Below are positions 17,390 through 26,018 of a stretch of 56,154 bases of DNA, in pieces. Each line of letters begins with the position of its first letter. Position 1 is the stretch's first letter. The stretch comes from Candidatus Zhuqueibacterota bacterium (GTDB lineage Bacteria; Zhuqueibacterota; Zhuqueibacteria; Oceanimicrobiales; Oceanimicrobiaceae), in NCBI GenBank assembly GCA_029262005.1, contig JAJDAG010000097.1, positions 1 to 56,154 on the forward strand. Direction: 5' to 3'. A model generated the notes under the pieces. It had not been told where the DNA came from, did not search any database, and saw only the letters and a program-made list of their open reading frames with translations. The translations under genes were made by a program, and so were the position numbers.

Positions 17390-19982
17390 CTACCGGCACC
17401 TGCCCCAACACTCTTGCAGCACGGCCACTTTCAAGGTTTTCTGCAGGCCGAGCTCCGGCGCTTCGATGTGTGCCAGATAAACGCCTGAAGCCACAAACAG
17501 GTTATATTCGTTTATCAAGTCCCAGCGCAGGAAAGGTGAAGCATCATTTTTCTCAAGCGTCCGAACCAGTTTGCCGGAAATGGTGTAAATGCGAATGCGA
17601 ACCTGATTCGGCAAATGTGTAAAGGTAACAAAGCGCAACTCACTGAACCGGGACGACTCCATTGAATTGTTGGCAAAATAGGGATTCGGGAACACATTGA
17701 CTTTTGCGAAATTCTCGATCTGCATGAAGTAAGTACTTTTCTCAAGATTCAAGGCGCTGGTTCTGATTAAGAAAACATCTTCCGGACTATTTGGAATGGC
17801 AGTCACTGAGTCTGCCTCAGGGCCGAAAACCCGCACCATAATTCCGTCCTTTATCGGGAAATTGTAGCCGCCGCTCTCGCTGGTCTGCTGGTCGAGCACA
17901 ACGGTTTGTGTGGTCAAGTCTGTCAAACGCCAGAATGTACGGGAATAATCATCGAGGTGAAAAGTAACTTCGTAATCGTCGCCGGTAAGCTGCTCCGGGA
18001 AGACGACGTCCCACAAAACAAAACCATGGCTCTGCCCGGCTGTGCGTTCGGCTTTGCGGTCAAAAACGAAATGTTCATTTTCACCTTCGCCGGGAAACAC
18101 ATCGATAAAACTGACTTCAGGAACGAGTTCGCTGGTAAGAATGTCGGCGGGATATTCGCTAAACCAGTCATCCGTCGCGGTCGCTGTGTTTTCGTTCGGA
18201 ACAATGCCTTTGTGGTCAATGAAAAAAGCCGTGACGCCAAAAGTGTAGGGGTTGCCTAATTGTACCGGCAAATCAGTAAAAGCATCGTGCGTCACTCGCA
18301 GGTGCAACGAGGCACCGGCGGGGTTGGCCAAGGCAACTGAATCCATGTTGTTCACTGCAGGATAGATGAGAATTCGGCCTTTTTCGTCATCGACATAAAA
18401 ATCGCCAATTTCATTGTCGAGGTCAAAGCGGGCAATGACTTTCGAGTTTTCCAGGCCGTTCACTGAATCAACCGGCACATTGGCGTGGAACTGCTTAACG
18501 ACAAAACCCTCGAGGCGGTAGTCAAAGCCAAAACTTTGCCGGCGCTCTGTGAGATGATTTTCCACCGGCAAAAGGAGGTCGATAAAATACCGGCCCAACT
18601 TGCCCTTGCCGCTGCGGGCAATGAGCTTTGCCGGTTGCTGTGGTTCAAATATGCTGAAATTGCTATCAAAGATGCCTTGAACTTTGCGGTCGATCTCTTT
18701 GGCAACGGTTATGCTCTCCAGCTCATCATTGCCACGGCCAATTACAAACGCCGTGACAATATCCTGAACATCGCCTACATCCATGCGGAACGGGCCGGTG
18801 TTAACATGCATTCTTTGGTCATCACCGCCTGTTTGCCGCCAATCCGTGCCGGTAACCGGCTCGCCGGAAAACCAGAACAAGGGATTATCCTGCGCAGATC
18901 CACCAATGCCTCTGGTCAAAGGATCGAAGATATCCCCATCATGTGTAAGTCCTTGCATTGCATTTCTGATTTGATATAAGGAACCATAATAGTTTACTCC
19001 GCTTGGATCTCCCTGTATGCCAACCGTAAACGAACTCATCCCAAGTACTTTGTAATCAGAAATGACCTCAACGCCCAGATTGGGTCCCAGAATACGCCGC
19101 GCCGTATCGCCCGGCGAGGCAACCACGGGTCCTTGAAGAATATCGACGATAAAACAGGGTGGGTTTTGGCCATAGCTGTCATCCGGGCCTTCGTTGTAAG
19201 CATAACCGGCATTTAATAGCGTATCACACATCGGTGTAGCCTCCAAGATCCGGATCTTGCCATGAGGTGAAATACATGTCTTCAATTGGCCGCGTGCCTT
19301 TGTTAATCAGTCGAAAACGAATAAAGGCCGTGCTTTGTAGAGAAGAACCAACACCGGCATAAGCCCAGGCTGTTATTTGAATTTCCATACCAACAATTTG
19401 TGAGCCTGGTACCATGCGAGCAGCAGGTAAAATCCCGTCATTAATGACAAACCAGAGCATCTGGTCGCCGAGCAAGTCCGGTTTGTCAATATCTGGATTG
19501 TAGCTTCCGTCGCCATCCACATCGACAAAATCAGCGCCTTGATTTACGGCATCAGCCCAGTCAAGATATGCTTTAGATCCGGGGCCGTCCTCTGATTTCA
19601 CCTGATAAATCTTCACGAGCGGGTCGTTGCGATCGCTGCCAACCGGGCCTTCGAAATAATCCTGAAGTCGCATGGCTGAGGCCACACCTGAAACCCACAG
19701 GTCACCATCTGCGAAACCACTGAGCCAGAAACCGCTGGAAAATAAAAAGGTAATGTCGGAGCCTGCAGGATATTCTCCGTAATGATACTCAAATTCGGCT
19801 GCGTCTGCAATGACGCCGTCATTAACGAAGGGAATGCTCAGGTGGTTGGCCCGGAGAATTTTAACGTCTCCGATTATCTTAGACTTGCCCAATGTAGTGG
19901 ATTTTTGGTATTTGTCGCTTTGTCCGTGGGCGGTCGACAGCAAAACTGTGAAACAAAAAAAGAAGGTGATAATTGGTTTCAT
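17390..19982 (-). pseudogene. Tandem paralogue of the large secreted protein, frameshifted
   Basis: Two open frames, 19224-19982 (signal peptide MKPIITFFFCFTVLLSTAHG onward) and 17390 to about 19230, together match the neighbour 14736-17321 from end to end. At the break the neighbour encodes Tyr-Thr-Asp-Asp-Leu-Val-Gly-Cys-Asp, while this copy runs Tyr-Thr-Asp-Val-stop and resumes in another frame at Cys-Asp-Thr. Aligning the nucleotides shows 11 nt missing near 19228-19233. Restoring them gives a single frame of 868 codons (2593 + 11 = 2604 nt). GGAGG lies 7 nt before the ATG at 19982. The C-terminal sorting domain is intact. It is either a recent pseudogene or a sequencing/assembly error. 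Confidence 0.85.
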
Positions 19983-20091
19983 GGCCATCCTCCTGCAATT
20001 CTTTCATGATTAGTAGTGGGTTTGGGAAGAACTTCGCACATAAGTCAATTTTCTGCACGGCCTTACTGGTTTATACAACAGTCATGGAAAC

Positions 20092-20124
20092 TTATTCCCT
20101 GGCAAAAAACCGAATGATCTTCAT
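20092..20124 (-). CDS. Possible 10-residue leader peptide
   Basis: AGGAGG lies 7 nt upstream of an ATG at 20124 that opens MKIIRFFARE followed by TAA. The ribosome site is as good as any in the window, and the mini-gene lies 109 nt upstream of the secreted-protein gene on the same strand. No attenuator-like codon run is visible. It may be a leader peptide, the relic of a lost gene's start, or chance. Confidence 0.35.
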   Translation of the reverse strand: MKIIRFFARE

Positions 20125-20142
20125 AACGCAACCTCCTTATTT

Positions 20143-20420
20143 AACCTGAGTTCGACATAACGCGTGACCGTACAAACCCTTGGAATTCTCTCGGGACCGT
20201 CCCCAAAATCCAAAAGAAGGCGTCACTTCGAACGCCGGTTCTTTCGGCGGAGAAATCCGGAGTGAGCAATTTTGTTACCGCATAAACAAATGTTTGGCGT
20301 CGATTCTCATCTATCCGCACAGATTTCTCACACACGATAAAAAGACGTCGTGGTTCGAAATGACAAGTCCTTTTTTATGTTCACACAGAGGTATCCCGTT
20401 ACATCGAACTCACGTTATTT
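20143..20420. mobile_element. MITE-like element with imperfect terminal inverted repeats
   Basis: The left end (20143-20163, AACCTGAGTTCGACATAACG) and the reverse complement of the right end (20397-20420) match at about 16 of 20 positions, sharing TGAGTTCGA and TAACG. Inside, a second nested pair of inverted motifs occurs: GTCACTTCGAACG at 20220 and its counterpart TTCGAAATGAC near 20355, each followed inward by GAGAAATC-type sequence. No transposase or convincing coding frame is inside. The layout of about 280 bp is that of a non-autonomous miniature element; no target-site duplication could be settled by eye. Confidence 0.5.
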
Positions 20421-20851
20421 ATTAAAGAGGCATTAACGTATAAGCATCTGAATTGCATGCTCTGCTGAGCCGATGGTCTGCGAAATTTTGTTTTGTTAAA
20501 TAGGAGCACTCTCAATATAGGACAATGCAAATATTTATGCAATTGGAAACCTTGTCTCCGGGCTGCAACCTGTGTAAAAAGAGGTTGACAATGAGACGCT
20601 ATATTGGTTTATTACATCGGACAAATTTTCAAAGTTGTCTCAGGCTTAAGCAAGAACTCACACAATCTGAATTCGATGCCAAGTATCCCATTTCCAGCTT
20701 AGCGCCCTGGCCTTCCTCCAGGCTACATCCGGCGCTTGAGATATTTGACTTTCGTTCAGGTTCTACGACTGCACACTTGTGCGCAGTAAACAAGTAAGTT
20801 GCCTTAGCTGCGGGCTACAACGAGTGGGAACTCATTTCGAGGGGGTTGTTC
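20421..20851. other. Intergenic region before the envelope module
   Basis: No supported gene. A 90-codon frame starting at 20525 lacks a ribosome site and coding bias. This stretch probably carries the promoter of the plus-strand gene set that starts at 20852. A GAGGGGG ribosome site sits at its right end. Confidence 0.4.
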
Positions 20852-21727
20852 ATGCTTACTTTGTTAAAAATTTTGCTCACCGCGCTGACCTTTGTTTGCC
20901 TGCCCACGCAAGCTCAACTCGCCGCACAGGAGTCCGGTATTTGGGTGACCGGCAGGGGCACAGCCTACCTCAGCGACGACCTCACCGCGGCTGACGCCAA
21001 ACTCAGAGCCCGACGTAAAGCACGCGCCGATGCTATCGAGCGGGCGCTCGGAGTCAACATCACTGCCGAAAAATTTTTACAGGAATTCGAAGTCTCCAGG
21101 TCTCAGGGTGAAGCCGGCGAAACCGGGGAGTCCTTTTCCAACTACATCCGCGAAAGCCGCCGCGGCCGGATCGTCGATGAAGAAGCGTGGCAGGAAAAAT
21201 CCGAGCTTACTTATTTTGCCGACGGCGGCCAGGTGGTGAAATATGTCGCCCACAACCGGTTTCGCGTCCTGAAAGAAGAGAATCCGCCGGACCCGAATTT
21301 CAAGCTTGACCTTATGCTTTCCAAGAGCCAGTACCAGGAAGGTGAAGGCGTTGTTTTCAGCGTGAATGCAACACAGGATTGCTATCTGACTGTTTTTAAT
21401 CTTGCCGCAAACGATTCGGTCTACTTGATTTTCCCAAACGTGGTTGAAAAATCGAGTAAGCAGAAAGCCAACCAGAAACGCACAATTCCTGGTTTTGGCT
21501 ACTCTTTCACCACGGCGCTGCCCGCCGGTAAAGATGTGGCCATGGAATCGATCATTGCAGTGGCCAGCAAGGATTCACTGGTGTTTCACGGCAAGACCAG
21601 GCATCGGCCCGGAGAAGGCTACTCAGACATGTGGAAAACCGGTCTCAATGACGTTTGGCGCTGGGTCGCGGAAGTTGATGCGGACAGGCGGGTTGAGGCC
21701 ATTGAATCTTTTAAAATTTATCGGTAA
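20852..21727 (+). CDS. Secreted DUF4384-domain protein
   Basis: A 291-residue protein starting at the ATG at 20852, behind GAGGGGG; the signal peptide ends near LPTQAQLAAQ. Residues 30-140 form an N-terminal part rich in Ala/Arg with the flavour of LPP20/FlgT-like domains (WVTGRGTAYL ... KARADAIERALGVNI). The C-terminal part (LDLMLSKSQYQEGEGVVFSVNATQDCYLTVFNL ... VYLIFPN) matches the DUF4384 beta-sandwich seen beside kinases and caspase-like proteases. It is the first gene of the plus-strand module, 31 nt upstream of the caspase-like gene. Function is unknown; a periplasmic sensor or adaptor is a guess from the neighbourhood. Confidence 0.8.
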   Translation: MLTLLKILLTALTFVCLPTQAQLAAQESGIWVTGRGTAYLSDDLTAADAKLRARRKARADAIERALGVNITAEKFLQEFEVSRSQGEAGETGESFSNYIRESRRGRIVDEEAWQEKSELTYFADGGQVVKYVAHNRFRVLKEENPPDPNFKLDLMLSKSQYQEGEGVVFSVNATQDCYLTVFNLAANDSVYLIFPNVVEKSSKQKANQKRTIPGFGYSFTTALPAGKDVAMESIIAVASKDSLVFHGKTRHRPGEGYSDMWKTGLNDVWRWVAEVDADRRVEAIESFKIYR

Positions 21728-21758
21728 AATTCCAGCGCTGGTACAGGAGGACATAAAA

Positions 21759-23792
21759 ATGCTGAAGTCAAGATACGTCATATTTTTGATAATTGCGGGG
21801 CTAATGCTCAGTGTTGATTCATTCACGAACACAGCTCAGGCCCAATGGTACAACGCCTACAAGAGTGGCTTGAAAGCCATGGACCGCGGTGACTGGCAGC
21901 AGGGTGTTTCCTGGCTTACCCAGGCCCTGAACAAGAAGTCAAAAGACACCAAAAAAATTCGGGCCAAGGGGGTCATGTTTATTGAGTACTACCCAAACCG
22001 CGAGTTGGGCATTTGCTACTTCAATCTTGGACAGGCGGAGAAAGCCTTGCATCATCTCACTACATCACTCCGGCAAGTCCGCACACGCCGGGCCACCAAG
22101 TACCTCACCCGCCTCTCCCGCGGCGACCACCCAAAGCCGGTCGCCAGCGAACCCGTCATCAGTGAACCCATCGTCAAGGCCGTGCCGCGCACACCGGTTT
22201 CGCGCAGGAAGCAACCGTCTCACCCGGCACAACTGGCTGTCAATCTGTTCTTTGTCGAACCCTCTAATAACGGTTTTCTCGACGCAGAAGAAGCAGGTAA
22301 AATTATTATCGATTTGAGCAACAAAGGCCGGGGCGATGCTTATGATTTGCAGGTAAAAGTCAGCACCGAAGGCGACGTCCCCGGACTCACAATTGGCTAC
22401 CCGCGCAAGATCGACCACCTGGCGCCAGGCGTGCAGGAGTCTGTGGTTGTGCCCATCCAGTGCGGAGCCTCGGCTTCCTCCAGGCAGGTCAGACTCAAAA
22501 TTGCGGTCAGCGAAGCCAACGGCTTTGATTTGGACCCGCCGAGCTACATGACCTTGAGTACCCAGGCCGGCTCACCGCCCGAACTGGTGATTTCTGAAAT
22601 CGGCATCAACGACAATTCACAGAATCGACGGATTGAGCCCCGGGAGATGGTGGATATCACGGCCCGCATTAAGAATACAGGCCGGGGACAGGCCAGGCTG
22701 GTCAAGGCTTCCGTGCAAGCGGGTGCAAATGTTTTTCTAACGCCAGAGTCCAAAACTGCGTTCGACCTCGGCGACCTCGGACAGGGAGAATATAAGGACG
22801 TCACCTTTACGGTTTTCACCAACAGCAAAGCCAGCAGCGTCCCCGTGGACATTTTATTGACCGAATCCCGAGGCCGCTTCGACAAGACGCTGCCGCTCGA
22901 TCTACCTTTCGGCAAACCCCAGGTTGCCAGCAAGGATTTCGTGGTCCGGGGCGGGACCGGCCCGGACAGCTTCAAGAGTACGCCGCTGACAGTGGACGTA
23001 GATCAGAACATTCCAAAGAGCCGGAACAAGAATTCTGACGCCATTGCTATCATTCTGGGCGTCGAGTCCTATTCCAGCATTCCCGGTGTGACCTTCGCCA
23101 AACGGGATGCCGCAATTTTCAAGGAATATGCGACTTCGGTGCTGGGTGTGCCCAACAGCAAGAATAATGTCTACTACAGAACAGACCAGGAAGTCACCAA
23201 GGGCGAGCTTCTGAAATTGTTCACCGGAAATGGCTGGCTCAAGAAACGCGCACATTCCACTTCCGATGTCTACATTTTCTTCGCCGGCCACGGCGCGCCT
23301 GACATTAAAGATGAGTCGCCCTACCTGATTCCGTTTGATGGCGATGCCAACTATCCGTCCCAAACCGGATTCAGCCTGGCCCTGATGTACGAAGAGCTGG
23401 CACGGCTCAACGCGAAGTCCGTGACGGTGTTTCTCGACGCTTGTTTCAGCGGTGGCACAAGAGAAAACCGGATGTTGCTTGCTGACGCCCGGCCGGTTTT
23501 AATCAAAGTCAAGAACCCAATTTTGTTGTCTGACAAACTGGTGGTCTTCTCGGCCTCGTCCGGCAGCGAAATCAGCAGCGGCTACCCGGACATGAAACAC
23601 GGCCTGTTCACCTACTTTCTGCTCAAGGGACTGCGTGGAGAAGCCGACGGCAATCGCGACGCGACCCTCACCGTAGCGGAGCTTGAATCCTATGTTGTTA
23701 CCCAGGTGAGCCGGACCGCCGGAACACTTGACCGGGAACAAACGCCACAGGTGGTTGGACGCAATAAGAGCAAGGCGCTGGTGAATTTCTAG
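21759..23792 (+). CDS. Secreted caspase-like protease (peptidase C14 family)
   Basis: A 677-residue protein starting at the ATG at 21759, behind ACAGGAGG. Order: signal peptide (1-28); a TPR-like stretch (30-110); a Pro-rich linker; two Ig-like or CARDB-like beta domains (160-265 and 275-395); and a C-terminal caspase/gingipain-fold domain (425-677). The catalytic dyad is His511 (FFAGHGAP) and Cys562 (FLDACFSGG). ILGVESYSSIPGV opens the domain as in metacaspases. The signal peptide places it in the periplasm, unlike cytoplasmic defence caspases. It follows the DUF4384 gene in the same operon. Specificity (Arg/Lys or Asp) cannot be read. Confidence 0.9.
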   Translation: MLKSRYVIFLIIAGLMLSVDSFTNTAQAQWYNAYKSGLKAMDRGDWQQGVSWLTQALNKKSKDTKKIRAKGVMFIEYYPNRELGICYFNLGQAEKALHHLTTSLRQVRTRRATKYLTRLSRGDHPKPVASEPVISEPIVKAVPRTPVSRRKQPSHPAQLAVNLFFVEPSNNGFLDAEEAGKIIIDLSNKGRGDAYDLQVKVSTEGDVPGLTIGYPRKIDHLAPGVQESVVVPIQCGASASSRQVRLKIAVSEANGFDLDPPSYMTLSTQAGSPPELVISEIGINDNSQNRRIEPREMVDITARIKNTGRGQARLVKASVQAGANVFLTPESKTAFDLGDLGQGEYKDVTFTVFTNSKASSVPVDILLTESRGRFDKTLPLDLPFGKPQVASKDFVVRGGTGPDSFKSTPLTVDVDQNIPKSRNKNSDAIAIILGVESYSSIPGVTFAKRDAAIFKEYATSVLGVPNSKNNVYYRTDQEVTKGELLKLFTGNGWLKKRAHSTSDVYIFFAGHGAPDIKDESPYLIPFDGDANYPSQTGFSLALMYEELARLNAKSVTVFLDACFSGGTRENRMLLADARPVLIKVKNPILLSDKLVVFSASSGSEISSGYPDMKHGLFTYFLLKGLRGEADGNRDATLTVAELESYVVTQVSRTAGTLDREQTPQVVGRNKSKALVNF

Positions 23793-23865
23793 GTGGACTC
23801 AAAATTACCTGGTTTTGCATTTCATCACATATTAATTATTATTTCAATTAGAAGGAGGTAGGAAA

Positions 23866-24450
23866 ATGAAGTACTTGAGACTCGCAACTGTGGTTCTGAC
23901 AACTTTGTTGTTGACCGGCAGCAGCTTTGCCCAGAGTCGAAGCAATCAGATGGAAATCTTTATCGGTGGCGCTTTCCCACTCAAGCCCGATGGCATCAAA
24001 GATGTCTATAAAGTTGGCGTCAGCGCTCACCTGCAGTATGTCAGGTTCATCAGCCCCAGATTTGGCATCAGCCTCGGTATCGCCAGTGAAGGGTTCACCG
24101 AAACCGACGAGCTCAACGACGCTGGTATCGAAGGCGAGCTTACCGTGAGCGAGGTCGGCATTGGCCTTCGACCCTATCTCAGCTCACTTGAGTCAAACCT
24201 GCAGTTCTATTTGTTCGGAATGGCCACTTATAATGCGGTCAAAGCCACATTTGCCGATGACTTTGGCGGTGCTATCAGCAGCGACGAAAGGAAGCCGGGC
24301 GTGGCGTTTGGCGCCGGTATTGAAGTACCGTTCGGTTCACGCTTCAACCTGCTGTTTCAAGGGCTTGCAAGAGTAATCTTTACCGACACTGCCGACGGTG
24401 AGTTTGAACGTTTTCAGTTTATCGGGTTGACCGGCGGTATCGCCTTTTAA
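23866..24450 (+). CDS. Small outer-membrane beta-barrel protein
   Basis: A 194-residue protein. GAAGGAGGTAGG lies just before the ATG. A signal peptide (to SSFAQ) is followed by alternating amphipathic strands (LQYVRFISPRFGISLGIA, EVGIGLRPYL, LQFYLFGMATYNAV) and a terminal Phe, as in OmpA/OmpW-sized eight-stranded barrels. No binding motif is apparent. It follows the caspase-like gene by 73 nt on the same strand. Confidence 0.72.
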   Translation: MKYLRLATVVLTTLLLTGSSFAQSRSNQMEIFIGGAFPLKPDGIKDVYKVGVSAHLQYVRFISPRFGISLGIASEGFTETDELNDAGIEGELTVSEVGIGLRPYLSSLESNLQFYLFGMATYNAVKATFADDFGGAISSDERKPGVAFGAGIEVPFGSRFNLLFQGLARVIFTDTADGEFERFQFIGLTGGIAF

Positions 24451-24599
24451 AACAAAATCGACGTGACCGAGACACGATAGGCTGTTTAATATTGTTTCTC
24501 AGACCACATTCCAACAACATGTGTTGGAGCAACCGTGTATTGGATGTTCTTAGTCTGATACCACCCTATTTATCTTAACCAACCTCTATGGAGGAAATC

Positions 24600-25181
24600 A
24601 TGCGTTCATTTATTTCACTAGTCGTTGTTGTGGCTTTGGCACTCAGCACCTTTGGTTGCGGCGGCTCCAAGCCGTTGACCCAGACCCGCATCGATCCCAT
24701 GCCTGAATGGTTCAGCAATCCGCCGCAAGACCCCAACTTTCTGTACGCCGCCCGTACAGCATCTTCCCGGGATCTGAATCTGGCAATTGAAAAGGCGACC
24801 ACCACTGCCCGTGCGGAAATCGCACGCCAGTACGAGGTCAAAGTCGAAGGCCTCACCAAGAGTTTCCAGGAAGAAGTTGGAACGAACGAAGATGCCGAGA
24901 TCAACCAGTTGTTTTCTCAGACCATCAAGACCGTGGTTTCCACGCAGTTGATGGGCAGCCGTGCGGCCAAGACTTCGCACGTCAAAGACGGCATGAATTA
25001 TCGTGCGTACGTGCTGGTCGAGTACCCCATCGGCGCTGCCAACCAGGCCTTTATGAATGCCTTGAAGGCGAACCAGAACATGTACACGCGTTTCCGTTCC
25101 TCCGAATCATTTAAGGAAATGGATGACGAAGTTCAGAAATACGAAGAGTGGAAAAAGGCGCAAGCATCCAAAATGCAGTAG
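24600..25181 (+). CDS. LPP20-like outer-membrane lipoprotein
   Basis: A 193-residue lipoprotein. The start is the ATG at 24600 behind GGAGG; an ATG at 24588 overlaps that site. The lipobox LSTFGC gives a lipidated cysteine near residue 19. The sequence PEWFSNPPQDPNFLYAARTASSRDLNLAIEKATTTARAEIARQ follows the LPP20 family pattern (WF-x-NPP then an Ala-rich helix). The C-terminus is a charged helix. It could be an envelope-bound partner of the module; no enzymatic motif is seen. Confidence 0.75.
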   Translation: MRSFISLVVVVALALSTFGCGGSKPLTQTRIDPMPEWFSNPPQDPNFLYAARTASSRDLNLAIEKATTTARAEIARQYEVKVEGLTKSFQEEVGTNEDAEINQLFSQTIKTVVSTQLMGSRAAKTSHVKDGMNYRAYVLVEYPIGAANQAFMNALKANQNMYTRFRSSESFKEMDDEVQKYEEWKKAQASKMQ

Positions 25182-25969
25182 CGTGCGTTAACCCACGCTT
25201 TCTCTTGACGACTTGGCTCATCGCTGTGGCGATGCTGGCCACAGCCGGTGTTTCGGCGGCACAGGAGTATCCCGAGTGGTTTCTCAACCCAGGTGCTTTG
25301 GACTGCCGAACGCCGGTCGTGGGCTATTCCTATCCTGCATATCATGCTGACTCGGCTGCCGTCCTGGCCATCCGTGACGGCTTCATCAACTACGCAAGAC
25401 AACAGGCGTTGAGGATCAGCGGCGGTCAGGCGTTCTGGAACACGGAAATCGGTATGTTCTGGATGGGGTCGAATTTCGTCGAGAGCTTTGATTCGAGCCG
25501 GGCCGGCAACGCAGAAAATATCCTGGTTGCACAGGACACAGTGTTTCGCGACAGCTTCATTTTTACGCTTCTGACCGGCGCGGGCTGTGAGTTGAGCGAC
25601 CATGCTCTGGCCACGCGCCGGGTGCAGGCCTTGGCACCACCTGCGTGGGTAGGAGGAACGCCGAAAGATTCTGCTTTCCATTACGCAGTCGGTCTCGCGC
25701 CGCAGTACTTCTATGAGTTAAGCTCCTGGCGTGAGGCGGAGAAATATGCCTGCCGCAACCTGGCGCGAACCATTCTGACCAGTGTGAAATCAGTCGGCAA
25801 AATCGGCTACCAGGGGCAGGAAATCATCAATGAAGAAGTACCGGTTCTGCTGCGGGACTGGGAGGTCGCTGCGCGGTGGATGAATCCTGACGAGAAGATA
25901 TTTTATGTGCTCGTCAGAATGCCGAAGCAACAGTTCGGCGCCCTTGAGCCCGAATCGGTCTCAAAATAG
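25148..25969 (+). CDS. Secreted protein related in style to the preceding LPP20-like lipoprotein
   Basis: A protein of up to 273 residues that overlaps the end of the preceding gene. The start is uncertain: GTG at 25148 is given, but a TTG near 25204 would yield a compact signal peptide (LTTWLIAVAMLATAGVSAAQ). After the signal, EYPEWFLNPGALDCRTPVVGYS and repeated Ala-rich helices echo the WF-x-NP pattern of the LPP20-like neighbour, with two such blocks (about 40-150 and 165-265). Cysteines at several positions may form disulfides. No known function; conserved placement would suggest that it works with the kinase gene that follows 49 nt later. Confidence 0.65.
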   Translation: MEKGASIQNAVACVNPRFLLTTWLIAVAMLATAGVSAAQEYPEWFLNPGALDCRTPVVGYSYPAYHADSAAVLAIRDGFINYARQQALRISGGQAFWNTEIGMFWMGSNFVESFDSSRAGNAENILVAQDTVFRDSFIFTLLTGAGCELSDHALATRRVQALAPPAWVGGTPKDSAFHYAVGLAPQYFYELSSWREAEKYACRNLARTILTSVKSVGKIGYQGQEIINEEVPVLLRDWEVAARWMNPDEKIFYVLVRMPKQQFGALEPESVSK

Positions 25970-26018
25970 CGGCCCATCCTGTTCCGCTTCTCAAACGAGA
26001 ATCTCTGGAAATCATCAC

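Noticed and set aside
20525-20797. 90-codon gene upstream of the DUF4384 gene
   Set aside because: No ribosome site and no domain; the frame appears accidental.
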